Shown here piece by piece: positions 52,409 through 62,757 of a DNA stretch of 64,000 nt (positions are counted from its first letter, which is position 1; every line of letters starts with the position of its first letter). The notes beneath the pieces were generated by a model, which was not told the DNA's origin, did not search any database, and saw only the letters and a program-made list of their open reading frames with translations. The position numbers were made by a program, and so were the translations under genes. The DNA lies in assembly GCA_045110475.1 (NCBI GenBank), contig JBGCGC010000020.1, positions 1 to 64,000 on the forward strand, written 5' to 3'. Source of the stretch: Granulosicoccus sp045110475. GTDB lineage: Bacteria; Pseudomonadota; Gammaproteobacteria; Granulosicoccales; Granulosicoccaceae.

Positions 52409-53320
52409 ATGTCGGGCAGAATAAGGCAGTCCATGAATATGCAGGACTGGTTGATGCTGATAGCGCTGTCTATCCTTTGGGGTGGCTCGTTTTTCTTTGT
52501 GGGTGTCGCGGTAAAGGCTCTGACGCCTCTAACGATTGTCTTTATTAGATTAAGTCTTGCGGCGCTGACGCTCTGGGTTATCGTTGCATTAATGAAGGTG
52601 TCGCCACCAGCCACGTTAAAGGCATGGCAAGCATTGACTGTTATGGGCATTCTGAACAATGTGATTCCTTTTTCCCTCATTGTGTGGGGGCAATCGCACA
52701 TTGAATCAGGGCTTGCCTCCATATTCAACGCCATGACGCCCTTGTTCACAGTGCTGGTCGCCGGGATTTTCTTGTCTGATGAGCGCATCAGTGGCTCAAA
52801 GCTTGTGGGTGTTTTTCTGGGTATTGGTGGTGCTGCCGTCATGGTTGGTACCGATGTACTGAGCGGTCTGAGTACTGATGTGTTGGCTCAACTGGCCGTT
52901 ATGGGTGCTGCGGTGTCTTACGGTTTTTCTACGGTGTGGGGGCGGCGCTTCAAGACACTTGGACTCAATCCCATTGCAATTGCAGCGGGGCAGGTCAGCA
53001 TGTCGGCCATGTTGCTGGCGCCGCTGGTTTTTGTTATTGAAAAACCACTGTCCCAACCCCTGCCTGGCCTGCACGTTTGGGCTGCACTATTAGCGCTGGC
53101 GGTATTCAGTACCGCGCTTGCCTATATTCTTTTTTTCAAGGTACTGGCATCTGCCGGTGCAACCAATGTGTCTTTGGTGACGTTTCTCGTGCCAATCTCA
53201 GCCATTGTGCTGGGGTTTATTTTTCTCAATGAGCGACTGACGATCACCCATTTTATCGGGATGGCACTCATTGCATTGGGCTTGTCTGCTATCGATGGCA
53301 GGCTGTGGCGCAGGCGCTAA
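52409..53320 (+). CDS. EamA/DMT-family transporter
   Basis: 303 residues from the ATG at 52409 (caggggaaaa upstream); an ATG at 52436 is an alternative. Ten helices in two EamA repeats; first repeat has ILWGGSFFFVGVAV, second begins GAAVSYGFSTVWGRRF. An inner membrane exporter for metabolites; substrate unknown. Convergent with the fbpC-like gene; their ends overlap by four bases. Confidence 0.9.
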   Translation: MSGRIRQSMNMQDWLMLIALSILWGGSFFFVGVAVKALTPLTIVFIRLSLAALTLWVIVALMKVSPPATLKAWQALTVMGILNNVIPFSLIVWGQSHIESGLASIFNAMTPLFTVLVAGIFLSDERISGSKLVGVFLGIGGAAVMVGTDVLSGLSTDVLAQLAVMGAAVSYGFSTVWGRRFKTLGLNPIAIAAGQVSMSAMLLAPLVFVIEKPLSQPLPGLHVWAALLALAVFSTALAYILFFKVLASAGATNVSLVTFLVPISAIVLGFIFLNERLTITHFIGMALIALGLSAIDGRLWRRR

Positions 53321-54399
53321 CTCGTAGCGCTGAACTGAATGCCGGTGTCGATATCCTCACGATCGAAAATGACCAGATGATCGAGCTGTAGTCTGATACC
53401 GAATTGTTCGCCGACGTTGTGATTGTGATGGGAGGGGGCCAGACAGAGCAGGCGCGTGTTGCCCGGCATGCGCAGTGTATACAAGTGGTCGGCGCCGCGA
53501 AAATCACGGGCTATAACGGTGGCCTTGTTAGGGCTTTCGTCATCGTGAATGATGTCATCGGGTCTAACCAGTAATTCGATGAGTGTGCCGGCAGGCACTG
53601 AGGCATTCAATTCGCCGTGTATGGTGCCGAGTTCGGTCTGAATGACATTGTCTTCCAGTGTATTGCCGCACAGGAACACGCCCTCGCCTATAAAATCGGC
53701 AACAAAGCGATCAGCGGGTGTGTGATAGAGGGAGTAGGCATCGTCCCATTGACGGAGCCGTCCCCTGGACACTACACCAATGTGATCTGCTATGGCGAAT
53801 GCCTCAAATTGATCGTGGGTAACCAGCACGGCTGTGATGCCGTCGCGTTTGAGAATCTCGCGAACCTCGTGTGCCAGTTGTACCCGTCGTTCGGTATCCT
53901 GGCTGCTGAATGGCTCGTCCAGCAGGAGAACCGGCGGACGTGGTGCCATGGCACGAATGAGTGCAACGCGCTGCTGCTGACCACCGGAAAGCTGGTGCGG
54001 GTAGCTGTCTGCGTAACGATGCATGCCTACCAGATCCAGCAGCTCGTTGACACGTGATGTGATGGCTTTGCGGGATTGTCCGGCTATCCCAAACGCGACG
54101 TTTTTACGCACGCTCATGTGCGGGAACAGGGCAAGGTCCTGAAATACCATGCCCACGCGGCGCTGCTCTGGAGATATCTGGCTGCTGTTACAGGCGACTT
54201 GTTTGCCGGCAATGCGTAACGCTCCCATTGACGGCTGTTGAAAACCACCGATGGCTCTCAGCAGCGTGGTCTTGCCACAGCCACTTGGACCCAAAAGGCA
54301 GCCAATATCACCGGACTCCAGCGCGAAAGACACATTATCAATGATGCGGGTGCCGTCGATATCTATCGAGATGCTGTCAAGTTCAAGCTGCAAGGTCAT
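53317..54399 (-). CDS. ABC transporter ATP-binding protein, FbpC-like
   Basis: 360 residues. Walker A GPSGCGKTT near residue 37, signature LSGGQQQRVALIRAM near 138, Walker B VLLLDEPFSSQD near 158, switch His in LVTHDQFEAF. A C-terminal TOBE-like region (about 240-355) places it in the FbpC/PotA class. No permease or binding-protein gene is next to it, so it must work with subunits coded elsewhere. Confidence 0.9.
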   Translation of the reverse strand: MTLQLELDSISIDIDGTRIIDNVSFALESGDIGCLLGPSGCGKTTLLRAIGGFQQPSMGALRIAGKQVACNSSQISPEQRRVGMVFQDLALFPHMSVRKNVAFGIAGQSRKAITSRVNELLDLVGMHRYADSYPHQLSGGQQQRVALIRAMAPRPPVLLLDEPFSSQDTERRVQLAHEVREILKRDGITAVLVTHDQFEAFAIADHIGVVSRGRLRQWDDAYSLYHTPADRFVADFIGEGVFLCGNTLEDNVIQTELGTIHGELNASVPAGTLIELLVRPDDIIHDDESPNKATVIARDFRGADHLYTLRMPGNTRLLCLAPSHHNHNVGEQFGIRLQLDHLVIFDREDIDTGIQFSATS

Positions 54400-54500
54400 A
54401 CCGTAATCATACCCGATGACATGCGTTCAGGCGCGCAAGGCAGTATGCTGTCGAGCGCAGTCAGGTCACAATTATTCAAAGAATTTCAGGGAGACGATTT

Positions 54501-57488
54501 GTGCGACGCCCATGTCCACCCGTGTTGCAAACACCACTACTTGAAGAGCAGGTGGCACATCTGCGAGACGTGCTGCGGCAACAGGATGTCCGGATTGACA
54601 CAGCGAACGAAGAATCTCTGGATACATGGTTGTTGCCGGTGTGTGCGGTCAGTCCCTACATCGGCCGAACCCTGTCCCGTTTTCCCGATTTGTTACCTGC
54701 TCTGATCGCAACGGGCAGTTTGCTTGGGATGCCTGTGCGTGGTGACGAGAAGACTGACACTGCCGCGCTGCTTGTTGAGCTGGAGCACGACCTGTCGATG
54801 TCCATGAAAGACGCAACTGCGACAGATGCAGCGGGAATTGAAAGTATTCAGCAGAAGGTGCTGAGAATTTTTCGGCATCGGCATATGGTGCGCATTCTCT
54901 GGTGTGATCTGACCGGGATCAGTGCGCTTGAACAGACCTTGCATGAGCTGTCATTACTGGCCCAATGTTGCGTCAAGGCTGCTGATCAATGGACCTTCGA
55001 TGCGCTTTGTGCACGCTTTGGTGTTCCGTGTGACAACGCCGGGAGACAGCTCAGGCTAATAATCATCGGCATGGGGAAACTGGGAGGGTTTGAACTCAAC
55101 GTCTCATCTGACATCGATCTTATCTGCATTTATCCAGCGTCGGGAAATACCAAACCTACAGCCGAAAAACACAAGCCATTGGATAATGGTGAGTTCTTTC
55201 GCCGTTCAGTTCAGCGTGTCAGCAAACTGCTGAACAGCGTCACCGCTGAAGGGTTTGTTTACCGCGTCGATACGCGTTTGCGTCCTTTTGGTGAGAGCGG
55301 GCCTCTGGTGATGAATTTTGATGGCCTGGAAAATTACTACCTGACTCAGGCGCGTGATTGGGAGCGCTACGCAATGATCAAGGGGCGTGCGCTGTGTGGT
55401 AACGCCGAAGACATCGACGAGCTTGAGAAGCTGGTTTCACCGTTTGTCTACAGGCGTTACCTGGACTACCACGCCTTTGATTCCCTGCGCGAACTCAAGC
55501 GCAAGATCGCGTTGTCGTTACTGCAAAAGCAGATGGTCGACAATATCAAGCTGGGTTCTGGTGGTATCCGGGAAATAGAATTCATCGGTCAGGCGTTTCA
55601 GCTTGTCCGAGGCGGACGCGAGGGCCGTCTGCGTATTCGACCCATCATGCAAGTGCTGGAGCAGTTAGCGCAGCTGCAGTTGCTGCCGGACGCTGAGGTT
55701 GACGCCCTGTTGCAGGCCTATCGCTACCTGCGACGGGTAGAAAACGGTGTTCAGATGATGCGCGATGAGCAGGTACATTCGCTGCCGGTTGACGAAGAAG
55801 ACCAGCAGAGATTGCTGTGCATGCTGGAAGAACCGGACTGGCAGAGCTTCAGGCAGACATTAGCCAGTCATCAAGCAAAAGTCGCAGGCTGCTTTGCTGA
55901 ACTGTTTGAATCGCAGACGGTGGATACCGGAGAAGGGGTGAGGGCACAAGCTGACGAACTGGAGGCTGCGCGTGATATCTGGGCGGCGTTGGGTGCCGAA
56001 TCAGTCACCGATGACGATCGTAAGGCTGTGTTGAGTCAAGCGGGTTATGAAGCTGACGAGTCGCTGCTGGCGAATATGGGCACGTTGGTACGCGGAAGCT
56101 TTTATCAGCGTCTGACCGCAGAAAGCCAGCAGCGGGTTGAGCGAGCACTGCCCTTGATTCTCATGATGGCAAAAGAGACGGAACAGCCTGGTGCAACACT
56201 TGATCGTATGCTCTCGCTGGTACGAGCGGTCGCAGGTCGTGGTGGCTATTTACACGTGCTTTGCGAACAACCTGATGCCTTGAAACATCTGGTAACGCTG
56301 TTTTCAAAGAGTCGCTGGCTGGCGGGTTTCGTCGCAAAACAGCCTATTGTTATCGATGAGCTTTTGGTTAATACAGCGTTGCACACCGATGCAGAATCGG
56401 TTTTCAGTGAAACGCAGGACTTTGTTGGCCCACTGCACTCCAGTGATCTCGATGTGCAGATGGATTCCTTGCGCCACTACAAACAGGCAGGTGAAATGCG
56501 CATTGCCTGTGCGCAGCTTGATGGCAGCCTCACCCTGATGCAGGTCAGCGACCAGTTAACGTGGCTGGCTGAGTCAATCATTGCTGGTGTCCTGTCACTG
56601 GTACGCAAACCACTGGTCGAGCGCTATGGCGAACCAGGCTACTGGCAGAATGATGAGCGTAAATTGTCCAATGTCGGTGTCCTTGCCTACGGTAAATTAG
56701 GTGGACTTGAACTGGGTTTCGGCTCTGATCTGGACCTGGTTTTTGTGCATGACAGTGCAGGAACGAAGCAGATGACCGATGGAGATAAACCCATTGACAA
56801 TACGGTTTTTTATGCAAAGCTTGCGCAGAAACTGGTGCATTTCATGAGTACCATGACACCGGCAGGTGTGCTGTACGAAATCGATCTTCGACTACGCCCG
56901 AATGGTAATTCGGGTGTTCTGGTAACGGGTATCGATACCTTTGCAAGTTACCAGCAGAGCGATGCATGGACGTGGGAGCATCAGGCTTTGATGCGGGCAC
57001 GAATGGTCTTTGGGGATGAATGCCTGCTAATGCGTTTTGACAGCATCCGGCAGCAGATACTGGCCAAAGCGCGGCCAGTGGAGGAACTGCGCCTGGCAGT
57101 AGCCAATATGCGCGAACGCATGCGTGCGGCACTGGGCAACGCAAAGCCGGGACAGATGCACCTCAAGCAGGATGCCGGTGGTGTCGCCGATATTGAGTTT
57201 ATCGTTCAGTATCTGGTTTTGGCGCATTCTCGCCAGCATCCTGCGCTGTTGATGTTCACAGACAATATCCGGGTGCTGGACACAGCAGAGAAGCTGGCAT
57301 TGTTACCTGCGCCGGATTGTCAGTTCCTGCGCAGAAGTTACCTTGATTTACGCGAACGCCTGCACAGGCGTGCGCTGGATCTGGAATCGGCGTTGGTGCC
57401 GCTGGACAAGCCGCTAATGGCATTGCGGGATTCCGTGACAGCGCTGCGATTGCGTATTCTTGGCGAGGCCAAATCTGATTCGGACTAG
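54501..57488 (+). CDS. glnE: Bifunctional glutamine synthetase adenylyltransferase/deadenylase
   Basis: 995 residues from a GTG with AGGGAG seven bases upstream. Two nucleotidyltransferase domains: deadenylase motif IIGMGKLGGFELNVSSDIDLI near residue 190, adenylyltransferase motif LAYGKLGGLELGFGSDLDLV near 730, both with intact metal Asp pairs. Adjusts glutamine synthetase in response to nitrogen through PII. Divergent from the ABC ATPase over about 100 bases. Confidence 0.96.
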   Translation: MRRPCPPVLQTPLLEEQVAHLRDVLRQQDVRIDTANEESLDTWLLPVCAVSPYIGRTLSRFPDLLPALIATGSLLGMPVRGDEKTDTAALLVELEHDLSMSMKDATATDAAGIESIQQKVLRIFRHRHMVRILWCDLTGISALEQTLHELSLLAQCCVKAADQWTFDALCARFGVPCDNAGRQLRLIIIGMGKLGGFELNVSSDIDLICIYPASGNTKPTAEKHKPLDNGEFFRRSVQRVSKLLNSVTAEGFVYRVDTRLRPFGESGPLVMNFDGLENYYLTQARDWERYAMIKGRALCGNAEDIDELEKLVSPFVYRRYLDYHAFDSLRELKRKIALSLLQKQMVDNIKLGSGGIREIEFIGQAFQLVRGGREGRLRIRPIMQVLEQLAQLQLLPDAEVDALLQAYRYLRRVENGVQMMRDEQVHSLPVDEEDQQRLLCMLEEPDWQSFRQTLASHQAKVAGCFAELFESQTVDTGEGVRAQADELEAARDIWAALGAESVTDDDRKAVLSQAGYEADESLLANMGTLVRGSFYQRLTAESQQRVERALPLILMMAKETEQPGATLDRMLSLVRAVAGRGGYLHVLCEQPDALKHLVTLFSKSRWLAGFVAKQPIVIDELLVNTALHTDAESVFSETQDFVGPLHSSDLDVQMDSLRHYKQAGEMRIACAQLDGSLTLMQVSDQLTWLAESIIAGVLSLVRKPLVERYGEPGYWQNDERKLSNVGVLAYGKLGGLELGFGSDLDLVFVHDSAGTKQMTDGDKPIDNTVFYAKLAQKLVHFMSTMTPAGVLYEIDLRLRPNGNSGVLVTGIDTFASYQQSDAWTWEHQALMRARMVFGDECLLMRFDSIRQQILAKARPVEELRLAVANMRERMRAALGNAKPGQMHLKQDAGGVADIEFIVQYLVLAHSRQHPALLMFTDNIRVLDTAEKLALLPAPDCQFLRRSYLDLRERLHRRALDLESALVPLDKPLMALRDSVTALRLRILGEAKSDSD

Positions 57489-57617
57489 AACATCCAGCTA
57501 CGCGGGCTTACATACCTTCGGTTAAGAATACCGGTAGTTGTACGTTAATTGCTCCACGCGCGGTCTATAGCCAGTAAACTGCAACGTATCTTGCTGCAAG
57601 TTAAAAAGGTCATCTCA

Positions 57618-57815
57618 ATGGTGGATCAACCCAACGCCCAATCGATAGTAGAGGTCACTCGTGACCAGCTACCGATTCACTGCCCCACACCAGACAGTTC
57701 GCTGTGGAATAGTCACCCCCGAGTCTATATCCCGCTTGAGGATGCGCCAGAGGCCAAGTGTTCGTACTGTGGAACGGTCTATCGTCTTGTCGAGCAAAAA
57801 AGCGCAGCTTCCTGA
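57618..57815 (+). CDS. CHCC-type zinc-finger protein
   Basis: 65 residues from the ATG at 57618. Zinc ligands: His in PIHCP and HPRVYIPLED, with a C-terminal CSYCGTVYRL. This is the short zf-CHCC family (NDUFS6-like). Conserved in proteobacteria beside lipid A core genes. No precise role known. Confidence 0.9.
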   Translation: MVDQPNAQSIVEVTRDQLPIHCPTPDSSLWNSHPRVYIPLEDAPEAKCSYCGTVYRLVEQKSAAS

Positions 57816-57856
57816 CCAGCAACGCCATTCCCCACTTCGGTAGTGGATTTCAGTCT

Positions 57857-58651
57857 GTGCAAATAGTTACGCAAAAAGTACCGGGCAGCGCCGGTGAGGT
57901 TGTACGCTACGTGCAGGACTCCTCCGAGCCCTTCGATCCGATTTGTCTCGACGATGTCGCCCTTGCTGAAAAAGGTCTGATACAGGGGGCGGCGTCAGCG
58001 GGCCGCGGCAATACGCTTTTTTTTAGCCTGAACGCCATGCAATTGGTACAGCGTCACTATCGTCGTGGCGGCTTGGTGCGCCATATCAGCAAAAAGCATT
58101 ATCTATACACCGGATTACGCAGAACACGCGCCATGCGCGAATTTGACATTTTGATCCAGCTGCAAAAAAAGGCACTACCGGCACCGATTCCTTATGCGAG
58201 TGCCGTGAGCCGCAGAGGATTGTTGTATACCGCGGTTCTTGTCACCCATCGTCTGCCCGGACAAACTTTGGCAGAGCGCTTGTTGGACACTGCGAATTTG
58301 CCTATAGAGGGTGCAACCGACGAAAGTATTTGGCAAGGCATTGGCGAGCTGATTGCCAGATTCCATGTTGCCGGTGTTTTCCATGCTGATCTGAACGCGC
58401 ACAACGTCATGCTGGACGAACATGGCGGTCCGACGCTGATCGATTTTGATCGTGGCAGAATCAGACCGTTGCCCAAAGATCCTGCGCGAAAAGGGTGGTG
58501 TGTGGCAAATATGGACAGGCTTGAACGTTCACTGATAAAAATAGCCGAATCAGCTCCAGACAATACTCTGGACGCGATTGCTTTAGCCGATGCCTTTACA
58601 GCTTGCAGGAATCAGTGGGCCAGATCACTTAATTTGCTGGCGGGTGTATAG
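57857..58651 (+). CDS. kdkA: 3-deoxy-D-manno-octulosonic acid kinase KdkA
   Basis: 264 residues if started at the GTG at 57857; the frame is open to 57758, overlapping the zinc-finger gene, and the true start is uncertain. Kinase-like core: REFDILIQLQKKALPAPIP, catalytic loop FHADLNAHNVMLDEHGG and metal loop LIDFDRGRIR. Phosphorylates Kdo in the lipopolysaccharide core. Convergent with waaA. Confidence 0.88.
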   Translation: MQIVTQKVPGSAGEVVRYVQDSSEPFDPICLDDVALAEKGLIQGAASAGRGNTLFFSLNAMQLVQRHYRRGGLVRHISKKHYLYTGLRRTRAMREFDILIQLQKKALPAPIPYASAVSRRGLLYTAVLVTHRLPGQTLAERLLDTANLPIEGATDESIWQGIGELIARFHVAGVFHADLNAHNVMLDEHGGPTLIDFDRGRIRPLPKDPARKGWCVANMDRLERSLIKIAESAPDNTLDAIALADAFTACRNQWARSLNLLAGV

Positions 58652-58662
58652 CGTATCGACCA

Positions 58663-58704
58663 AACCGTTTTCAGGGTACCCACTAGGACGCCTGAACAAC
58701 GGTT
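58663..58704. terminator. Bidirectional terminator between kdkA and waaA
   Basis: Stem of 13 base pairs with one bulged C (58663-58675 with 58691-58704) around a 15-base loop, between convergent genes. Confidence 0.65.
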
Positions 58705-58709
58705 ACTCG

Positions 58710-59945
58710 TCAATCAGGGAGCAGGGCGTCCAGATAGTTCTCCAGCACCCCTTCACTGATTTTGGCTTGTGTTCTGGCACGTTCTACGGTTGATGCATAA
58801 GCGTCTGGATCCTCAAGCACCTGGCATAGAAAAACAACTACCTGTTGCGCGTCTTCTGCAATCGTTAGAGCCTGATGGTCATGGAACGCTTGTACGATGT
58901 CGTCGAAATTAAAAGTGTGTGGACCAGTAACAACCGGGCAGCCCAGTCTGGCGGCTTCGAGTAAATTATGCCCCCCGCGTTTTATCAACGAACCACCAAT
59001 AAACCCGGCGATAGCGTATGCGTACCAGGCTTGTAATTCGCCGAGAGTATCTGCAATGTAAACAGGATGGGTGATATCGGGGTCCTCGTTGCTACTGCGC
59101 AGGGCACTGGCAATTCCTTGCGAGTGTAATTGCTTCTGGATGGCAGCGCCTCGTTCGGGGTGACGGGGCGCGATGACAAAAATCACGCCACCAACATGAT
59201 GCTCATATTGTCTACACCATTCAATTGCTAGCTGGAGTTCTTCGTCATCGTGAGTGGACGCCGCCAGAACATAAGGACGATCTATCAGGCGTTCGTGTAT
59301 TTGACTATTATTGCCTGATGCAGGATTAGCGTATTTAAGGTTCCCGACAACACGGATCGACGAAGCAGCAGCGCCAAGCTGCGCATACCGTTCAGCATCG
59401 CTTCTGGAACGGCTCAGGATTTTGACTCCAGACAGGGCTTGCTGAAACGTCGTGGCAAGAAAGCCATCCGCATGTGAGCTGGTTCTGTCTGATAAACGGG
59501 CGTTGATAATACACAAGGGAATGCGCGCTGATTTTGCTCTGGCGTATAACCATGGCCATATTTCAGTTTCAACGATCCACCCCTGATCGATAGGCATTGA
59601 GTCGAAAAAACGTTGACAGGCGCCAGACAGATCGACGGGCAAGTACCGATGTTGTACATGCGGCAATGCCTCCTGTTGCAGCACTGCTGCACCGGTTGGC
59701 GTTGTAGTGGTAACCAGCAGTGGCTGTTTCAACGATTTTATCAGTGGTAATACGGTAAAGATTTCACCGACAGAGGCAGCGTGTATCCATATCAGTCCCG
59801 GCGAACGGGCAGAGCCTCGGGGCTTAGGATACAGCGCAAGTCGCTGTATCAGATAGCGTCTGCCTCCGTCCTTACCGGTACGCCAAAGCGTGTAGGCAAC
59901 GATCAGTGGGCTGAGCAACCTGATAAGGCCACGATATCGCCACAC
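58710..59945 (-). CDS. waaA: Kdo transferase WaaA
   Basis: 411 residues. N-terminal anchor helix, then the glycosyltransferase fold with IWIHAASVGEIFTVLPLI, ETEIWPWLY and INARLSDRTSSHAD; the C-terminal half has IAGFIGGSLIKRGGHNLLEAA. Adds Kdo to lipid A precursor at the inner membrane. Follows tolC on the same strand by 62 bases. Confidence 0.95.
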   Translation of the reverse strand: MWRYRGLIRLLSPLIVAYTLWRTGKDGGRRYLIQRLALYPKPRGSARSPGLIWIHAASVGEIFTVLPLIKSLKQPLLVTTTTPTGAAVLQQEALPHVQHRYLPVDLSGACQRFFDSMPIDQGWIVETEIWPWLYARAKSARIPLCIINARLSDRTSSHADGFLATTFQQALSGVKILSRSRSDAERYAQLGAAASSIRVVGNLKYANPASGNNSQIHERLIDRPYVLAASTHDDEELQLAIEWCRQYEHHVGGVIFVIAPRHPERGAAIQKQLHSQGIASALRSSNEDPDITHPVYIADTLGELQAWYAYAIAGFIGGSLIKRGGHNLLEAARLGCPVVTGPHTFNFDDIVQAFHDHQALTIAEDAQQVVVFLCQVLEDPDAYASTVERARTQAKISEGVLENYLDALLPD

Positions 59946-60007
59946 CGGTTTGGACGTGTTGATCGCCAGTACTCCAGACCAGGCTAACTAGCCCGCCGGG
60001 GTTCTCA

Positions 60008-61438
60008 TCAGCTATCGTCGGCTACTGCCAGAAACCGATTGATCGCGTACAGGTCGTCTTCAACCAGAATACCTGAAGCCGCTCTAAGGTTCAGCGTATT
60101 GATGATGTAGTCATAACGCGCACCTGCGTAGTCGGATTGCGCCCTGAACGTATCACGCAGTGCCTGAAGCACATCCACTGATGTTCTCGTACCTGCACGA
60201 AACCCGGCGTCAGTGGCCTCTGCTGACTGTTGCGTTGATACCAGCGCCTGACGCAGGGCGCGCACGCGGCTTATGGATGCTCTCACACCGCGATAGGCAT
60301 CTCTTGTCTGTTGTGTGGTTGTACGTTCCTGAGCAAGCAGCTGCTGCTCGGATGCGCGCGCCTGAGCTTTGGCCTGAGCCACCTGTGAGTTGATTCTGCC
60401 ACCGGTGTAGAGAGGTAGTCTGAGTTGCAAGCGGATGCTCGCAAGCTCACCGTCACGGCCAATGACTTCCTCTGTCGTCGTTGACGCAGCAGAGCCTACA
60501 AGGTCTAGCGTCGGATAGCGACTAGCGCGTTCAATAGCCACTTGAGTTCCGCTGTTTTCAGTAGCGAGCTGAGCAATCACAAGCTCCAGATTTTGCTCTT
60601 TCGCGCGCTCAACCCAGGCATCGATATTGGCAGGGTTGGGTGGCGTCAGAGGAAGATCATTGGCCAGTGGCGTAAGCAGATCTGAGTCTACACCGCTAAT
60701 GCGCAGAAGAGCCTCGCGAGCTGTTGATAGCTGATTGGAGGCAGCGATCTCCTGTGCAACTGCGAGGTCATATTGAGCCTGCGCGGAGCGAACATCGGTA
60801 ATAGGTACCAGACCGACATCGAAACGTCGCTCGGCCTGTTCTCGCTGGCGACTGATGGCCTGAAGCTCTGACTGGCTGAATTCCACATTCGCTTGCGCAC
60901 GCAGTACATCAAAATAGGCTGTAGCCACTCGCAGTATCAGGGTTTGACCAATGGCTGCATACTGTGCCTGCGCTTGCTGCACGCCTATTTCAGCCTGATC
61001 GATCAACTTGCCGTTGGAACGATTGAAAACTGATTGGTTAAGTGTCAGCGATAGCCCTGTTTCTTCGTATGGACCCTCACCGTCGTCCGCCTTGGTCGCC
61101 AACCCCAATTCAGCGCCGAAAGTCAATTGCGGCAAGAAGGCTGATCTGGCTAATGGAACGTTCTGTTCGGCCGCCTGCAGATCAAACTGGGCAGCTTGGT
61201 AGTCAGCGTCGTAATTCTTTGCCTGCTCGTACACTGTGCGCAGGTCGGTGCCCTGTGCCGAAGCGGGCTCTTGCGCCTGCACGCAGGTGATGCCCGCTGT
61301 TGTGCTCAACGCAACGGCTAATGCCAGGTTTTTTGCACGGCCTGCTGACAAACAGGTAAAAAGTGATGACTTGAGGCTGAATTTGCCGAAACGGCGTGCA
61401 CTGTAACGTTCGGTCATACGCTTGCTCTGGAGGTTCAT
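60008..61438 (-). CDS. tolC: TolC-family outer membrane efflux protein
   Basis: 476 residues from the ATG at 61438, which overlaps the pcm stop (TGATG). Signal peptide ends VQAQ. Two OEP repeats: residues about 60-250 (YDADYQAAQFDLQAAEQNVPLARS) and 265-450 (ATENSGTQVAIERASRYPTLDLVG, GLPLYTG-like LPLYTGGRINSQ). Outer membrane channel for type I secretion and drug efflux. Order pcm-tolC-waaA is usual in gammaproteobacteria. Confidence 0.94.
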   Translation of the reverse strand: MNLQSKRMTERYSARRFGKFSLKSSLFTCLSAGRAKNLALAVALSTTAGITCVQAQEPASAQGTDLRTVYEQAKNYDADYQAAQFDLQAAEQNVPLARSAFLPQLTFGAELGLATKADDGEGPYEETGLSLTLNQSVFNRSNGKLIDQAEIGVQQAQAQYAAIGQTLILRVATAYFDVLRAQANVEFSQSELQAISRQREQAERRFDVGLVPITDVRSAQAQYDLAVAQEIAASNQLSTAREALLRISGVDSDLLTPLANDLPLTPPNPANIDAWVERAKEQNLELVIAQLATENSGTQVAIERASRYPTLDLVGSAASTTTEEVIGRDGELASIRLQLRLPLYTGGRINSQVAQAKAQARASEQQLLAQERTTTQQTRDAYRGVRASISRVRALRQALVSTQQSAEATDAGFRAGTRTSVDVLQALRDTFRAQSDYAGARYDYIINTLNLRAASGILVEDDLYAINRFLAVADDS

Positions 61439-62100
61439 CAGAATACGAAACTGGGTGATGCGGAATCGAAATTGACAAGAGGGTCGACGCTGGCTTCGAA
61501 CAGGCTTTCCTTGCCCCATTCGTTGTCACGAATGCGTGTGACCACGACAGCTTCCATGGTCGGCTTAGTTGACTCACCGATCACGGCAAAAAGTCGGCCA
61601 CCCACCTTGAGCTTGTTACGGTAATAATCAGGAATGGACGGCACGGCACCCGAAAAAGCAATGGCATTGTAACCGTCGCGAGCATCCCAAACCTGAGAGG
61701 CGTCCTGCTGCAACACCGTGACATTGGAAACGCCCCTGTCTTTCAGGCGCGCATCAGCGGACTCGGCAAGTTCCGGGATGATTTCTATGCTGTCCACGTG
61801 CGCACTTAACCTTGCCAGACAAGCCGTGAGATAACCACTGCCCGTACCGATTTCCAGAACAGTATCGGTCAACTGAAGCAGTAGAGCCTGTAATAGCCTG
61901 CCATCCAGCGTGGGTTTAAGCATATGTTGCCCATGGCCAATAGGCAGCTGAAAATCGCTGTAGGCCAGACCTTTATGTTTGTGCTCGAGAAACGATTCGC
62001 GTGGAACTTCTGCCAACACATCAAGTACTCGCTGATCAAGCACGTCCCAAGGGCGTACTTGTTGTTCGATCATGTTACTTCTAGCAAGCTGTAGGTCCAT
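61438..62100 (-). CDS. pcm: Protein-L-isoaspartate O-methyltransferase family protein
   Basis: 220 residues from the ATG at 62100; the extended start at 62160 has no support. SAM-binding motif VLEIGTGSGYLTACLA near residue 81, preceded by LPIGHGQHMLKPT. Belongs to the Pcm-like subgroup found before tolC in gammaproteobacteria; repair activity is likely but not certain for this branch. Confidence 0.9.
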   Translation of the reverse strand: MDLQLARSNMIEQQVRPWDVLDQRVLDVLAEVPRESFLEHKHKGLAYSDFQLPIGHGQHMLKPTLDGRLLQALLLQLTDTVLEIGTGSGYLTACLARLSAHVDSIEIIPELAESADARLKDRGVSNVTVLQQDASQVWDARDGYNAIAFSGAVPSIPDYYRNKLKVGGRLFAVIGESTKPTMEAVVVTRIRDNEWGKESLFEASVDPLVNFDSASPSFVF

Positions 62101-62340
62101 GGAGTAGCCGGTTGTTTTTGCAAAAAATGGTAGGGCGCTGAACAAAGCAATGACGCGCATCGACAGGCCTGCGAATTATAGGCCAAGCGTGCCCGGTTGA
62201 CGCCAGATGGCGTACCTCGTCACACCCTATTGTACCGATTGCAGCGTGCCTTGCAGGCACAACTGGGCGGCCTGAACAGAAACACCGCCTCCAGACCGGT
62301 TTTTATGCAGTTGAGAGGACATGCCTCTTATGCCCAGGAC

Positions 62341-62544
62341 CTATGTCGGCAGTACGTTCGTGGCTTGCAGTCCCTTGGCGCCTTGTTCAATATCGAACGT
62401 CACTTTCTGGTTTTCGCTGAGTGTCTTGAAACCCTCTGATTGGATAGCAGAAAAATGCACAAACACATCCTCGCCACCGTCATCCTGAGCCAGAAATCCA
62501 AAGCCTTTGGCCTCGTTAAACCATTTGACAGTTCCAGTTGCCAT
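62341..62544 (-). CDS. Cold-shock domain protein, CspA family
   Basis: 67 residues. RNP motifs KGFGFL and DVFVHF intact; start GTVKWFNEAKGFGF. An RNA chaperone. Upstream (62545-62750) is a leader region of about 200 bases, as common for csp genes. Confidence 0.97.
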   Translation of the reverse strand: MATGTVKWFNEAKGFGFLAQDDGGEDVFVHFSAIQSEGFKTLSENQKVTFDIEQGAKGLQATNVLPT

Positions 62545-62757
62545 TGTTGTTACCCCGTTGCTATGAGCGTAAACGCGGCGGTGCGTGAATTCAGAAGTGT
62601 TCTCTACTCACAACCTCCGTGTAGGCAGTTTACTGCATTTTTGTGATGCGAACCTCATTTTTAATAAGGCCGCATACCGTGGTTTGCAGTGAGATAGTCT
62701 GAATTTATTCATGCGAACTGCTTCGCATCGGGGTCTGTGGCTGCGCGGACTTCCGGC

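Noticed and set aside
57758..57856. Longer N-terminus for KdkA
   Set aside because: It overlaps the zinc-finger gene and adds residues not seen in KdkA proteins I know; the start remains uncertain.
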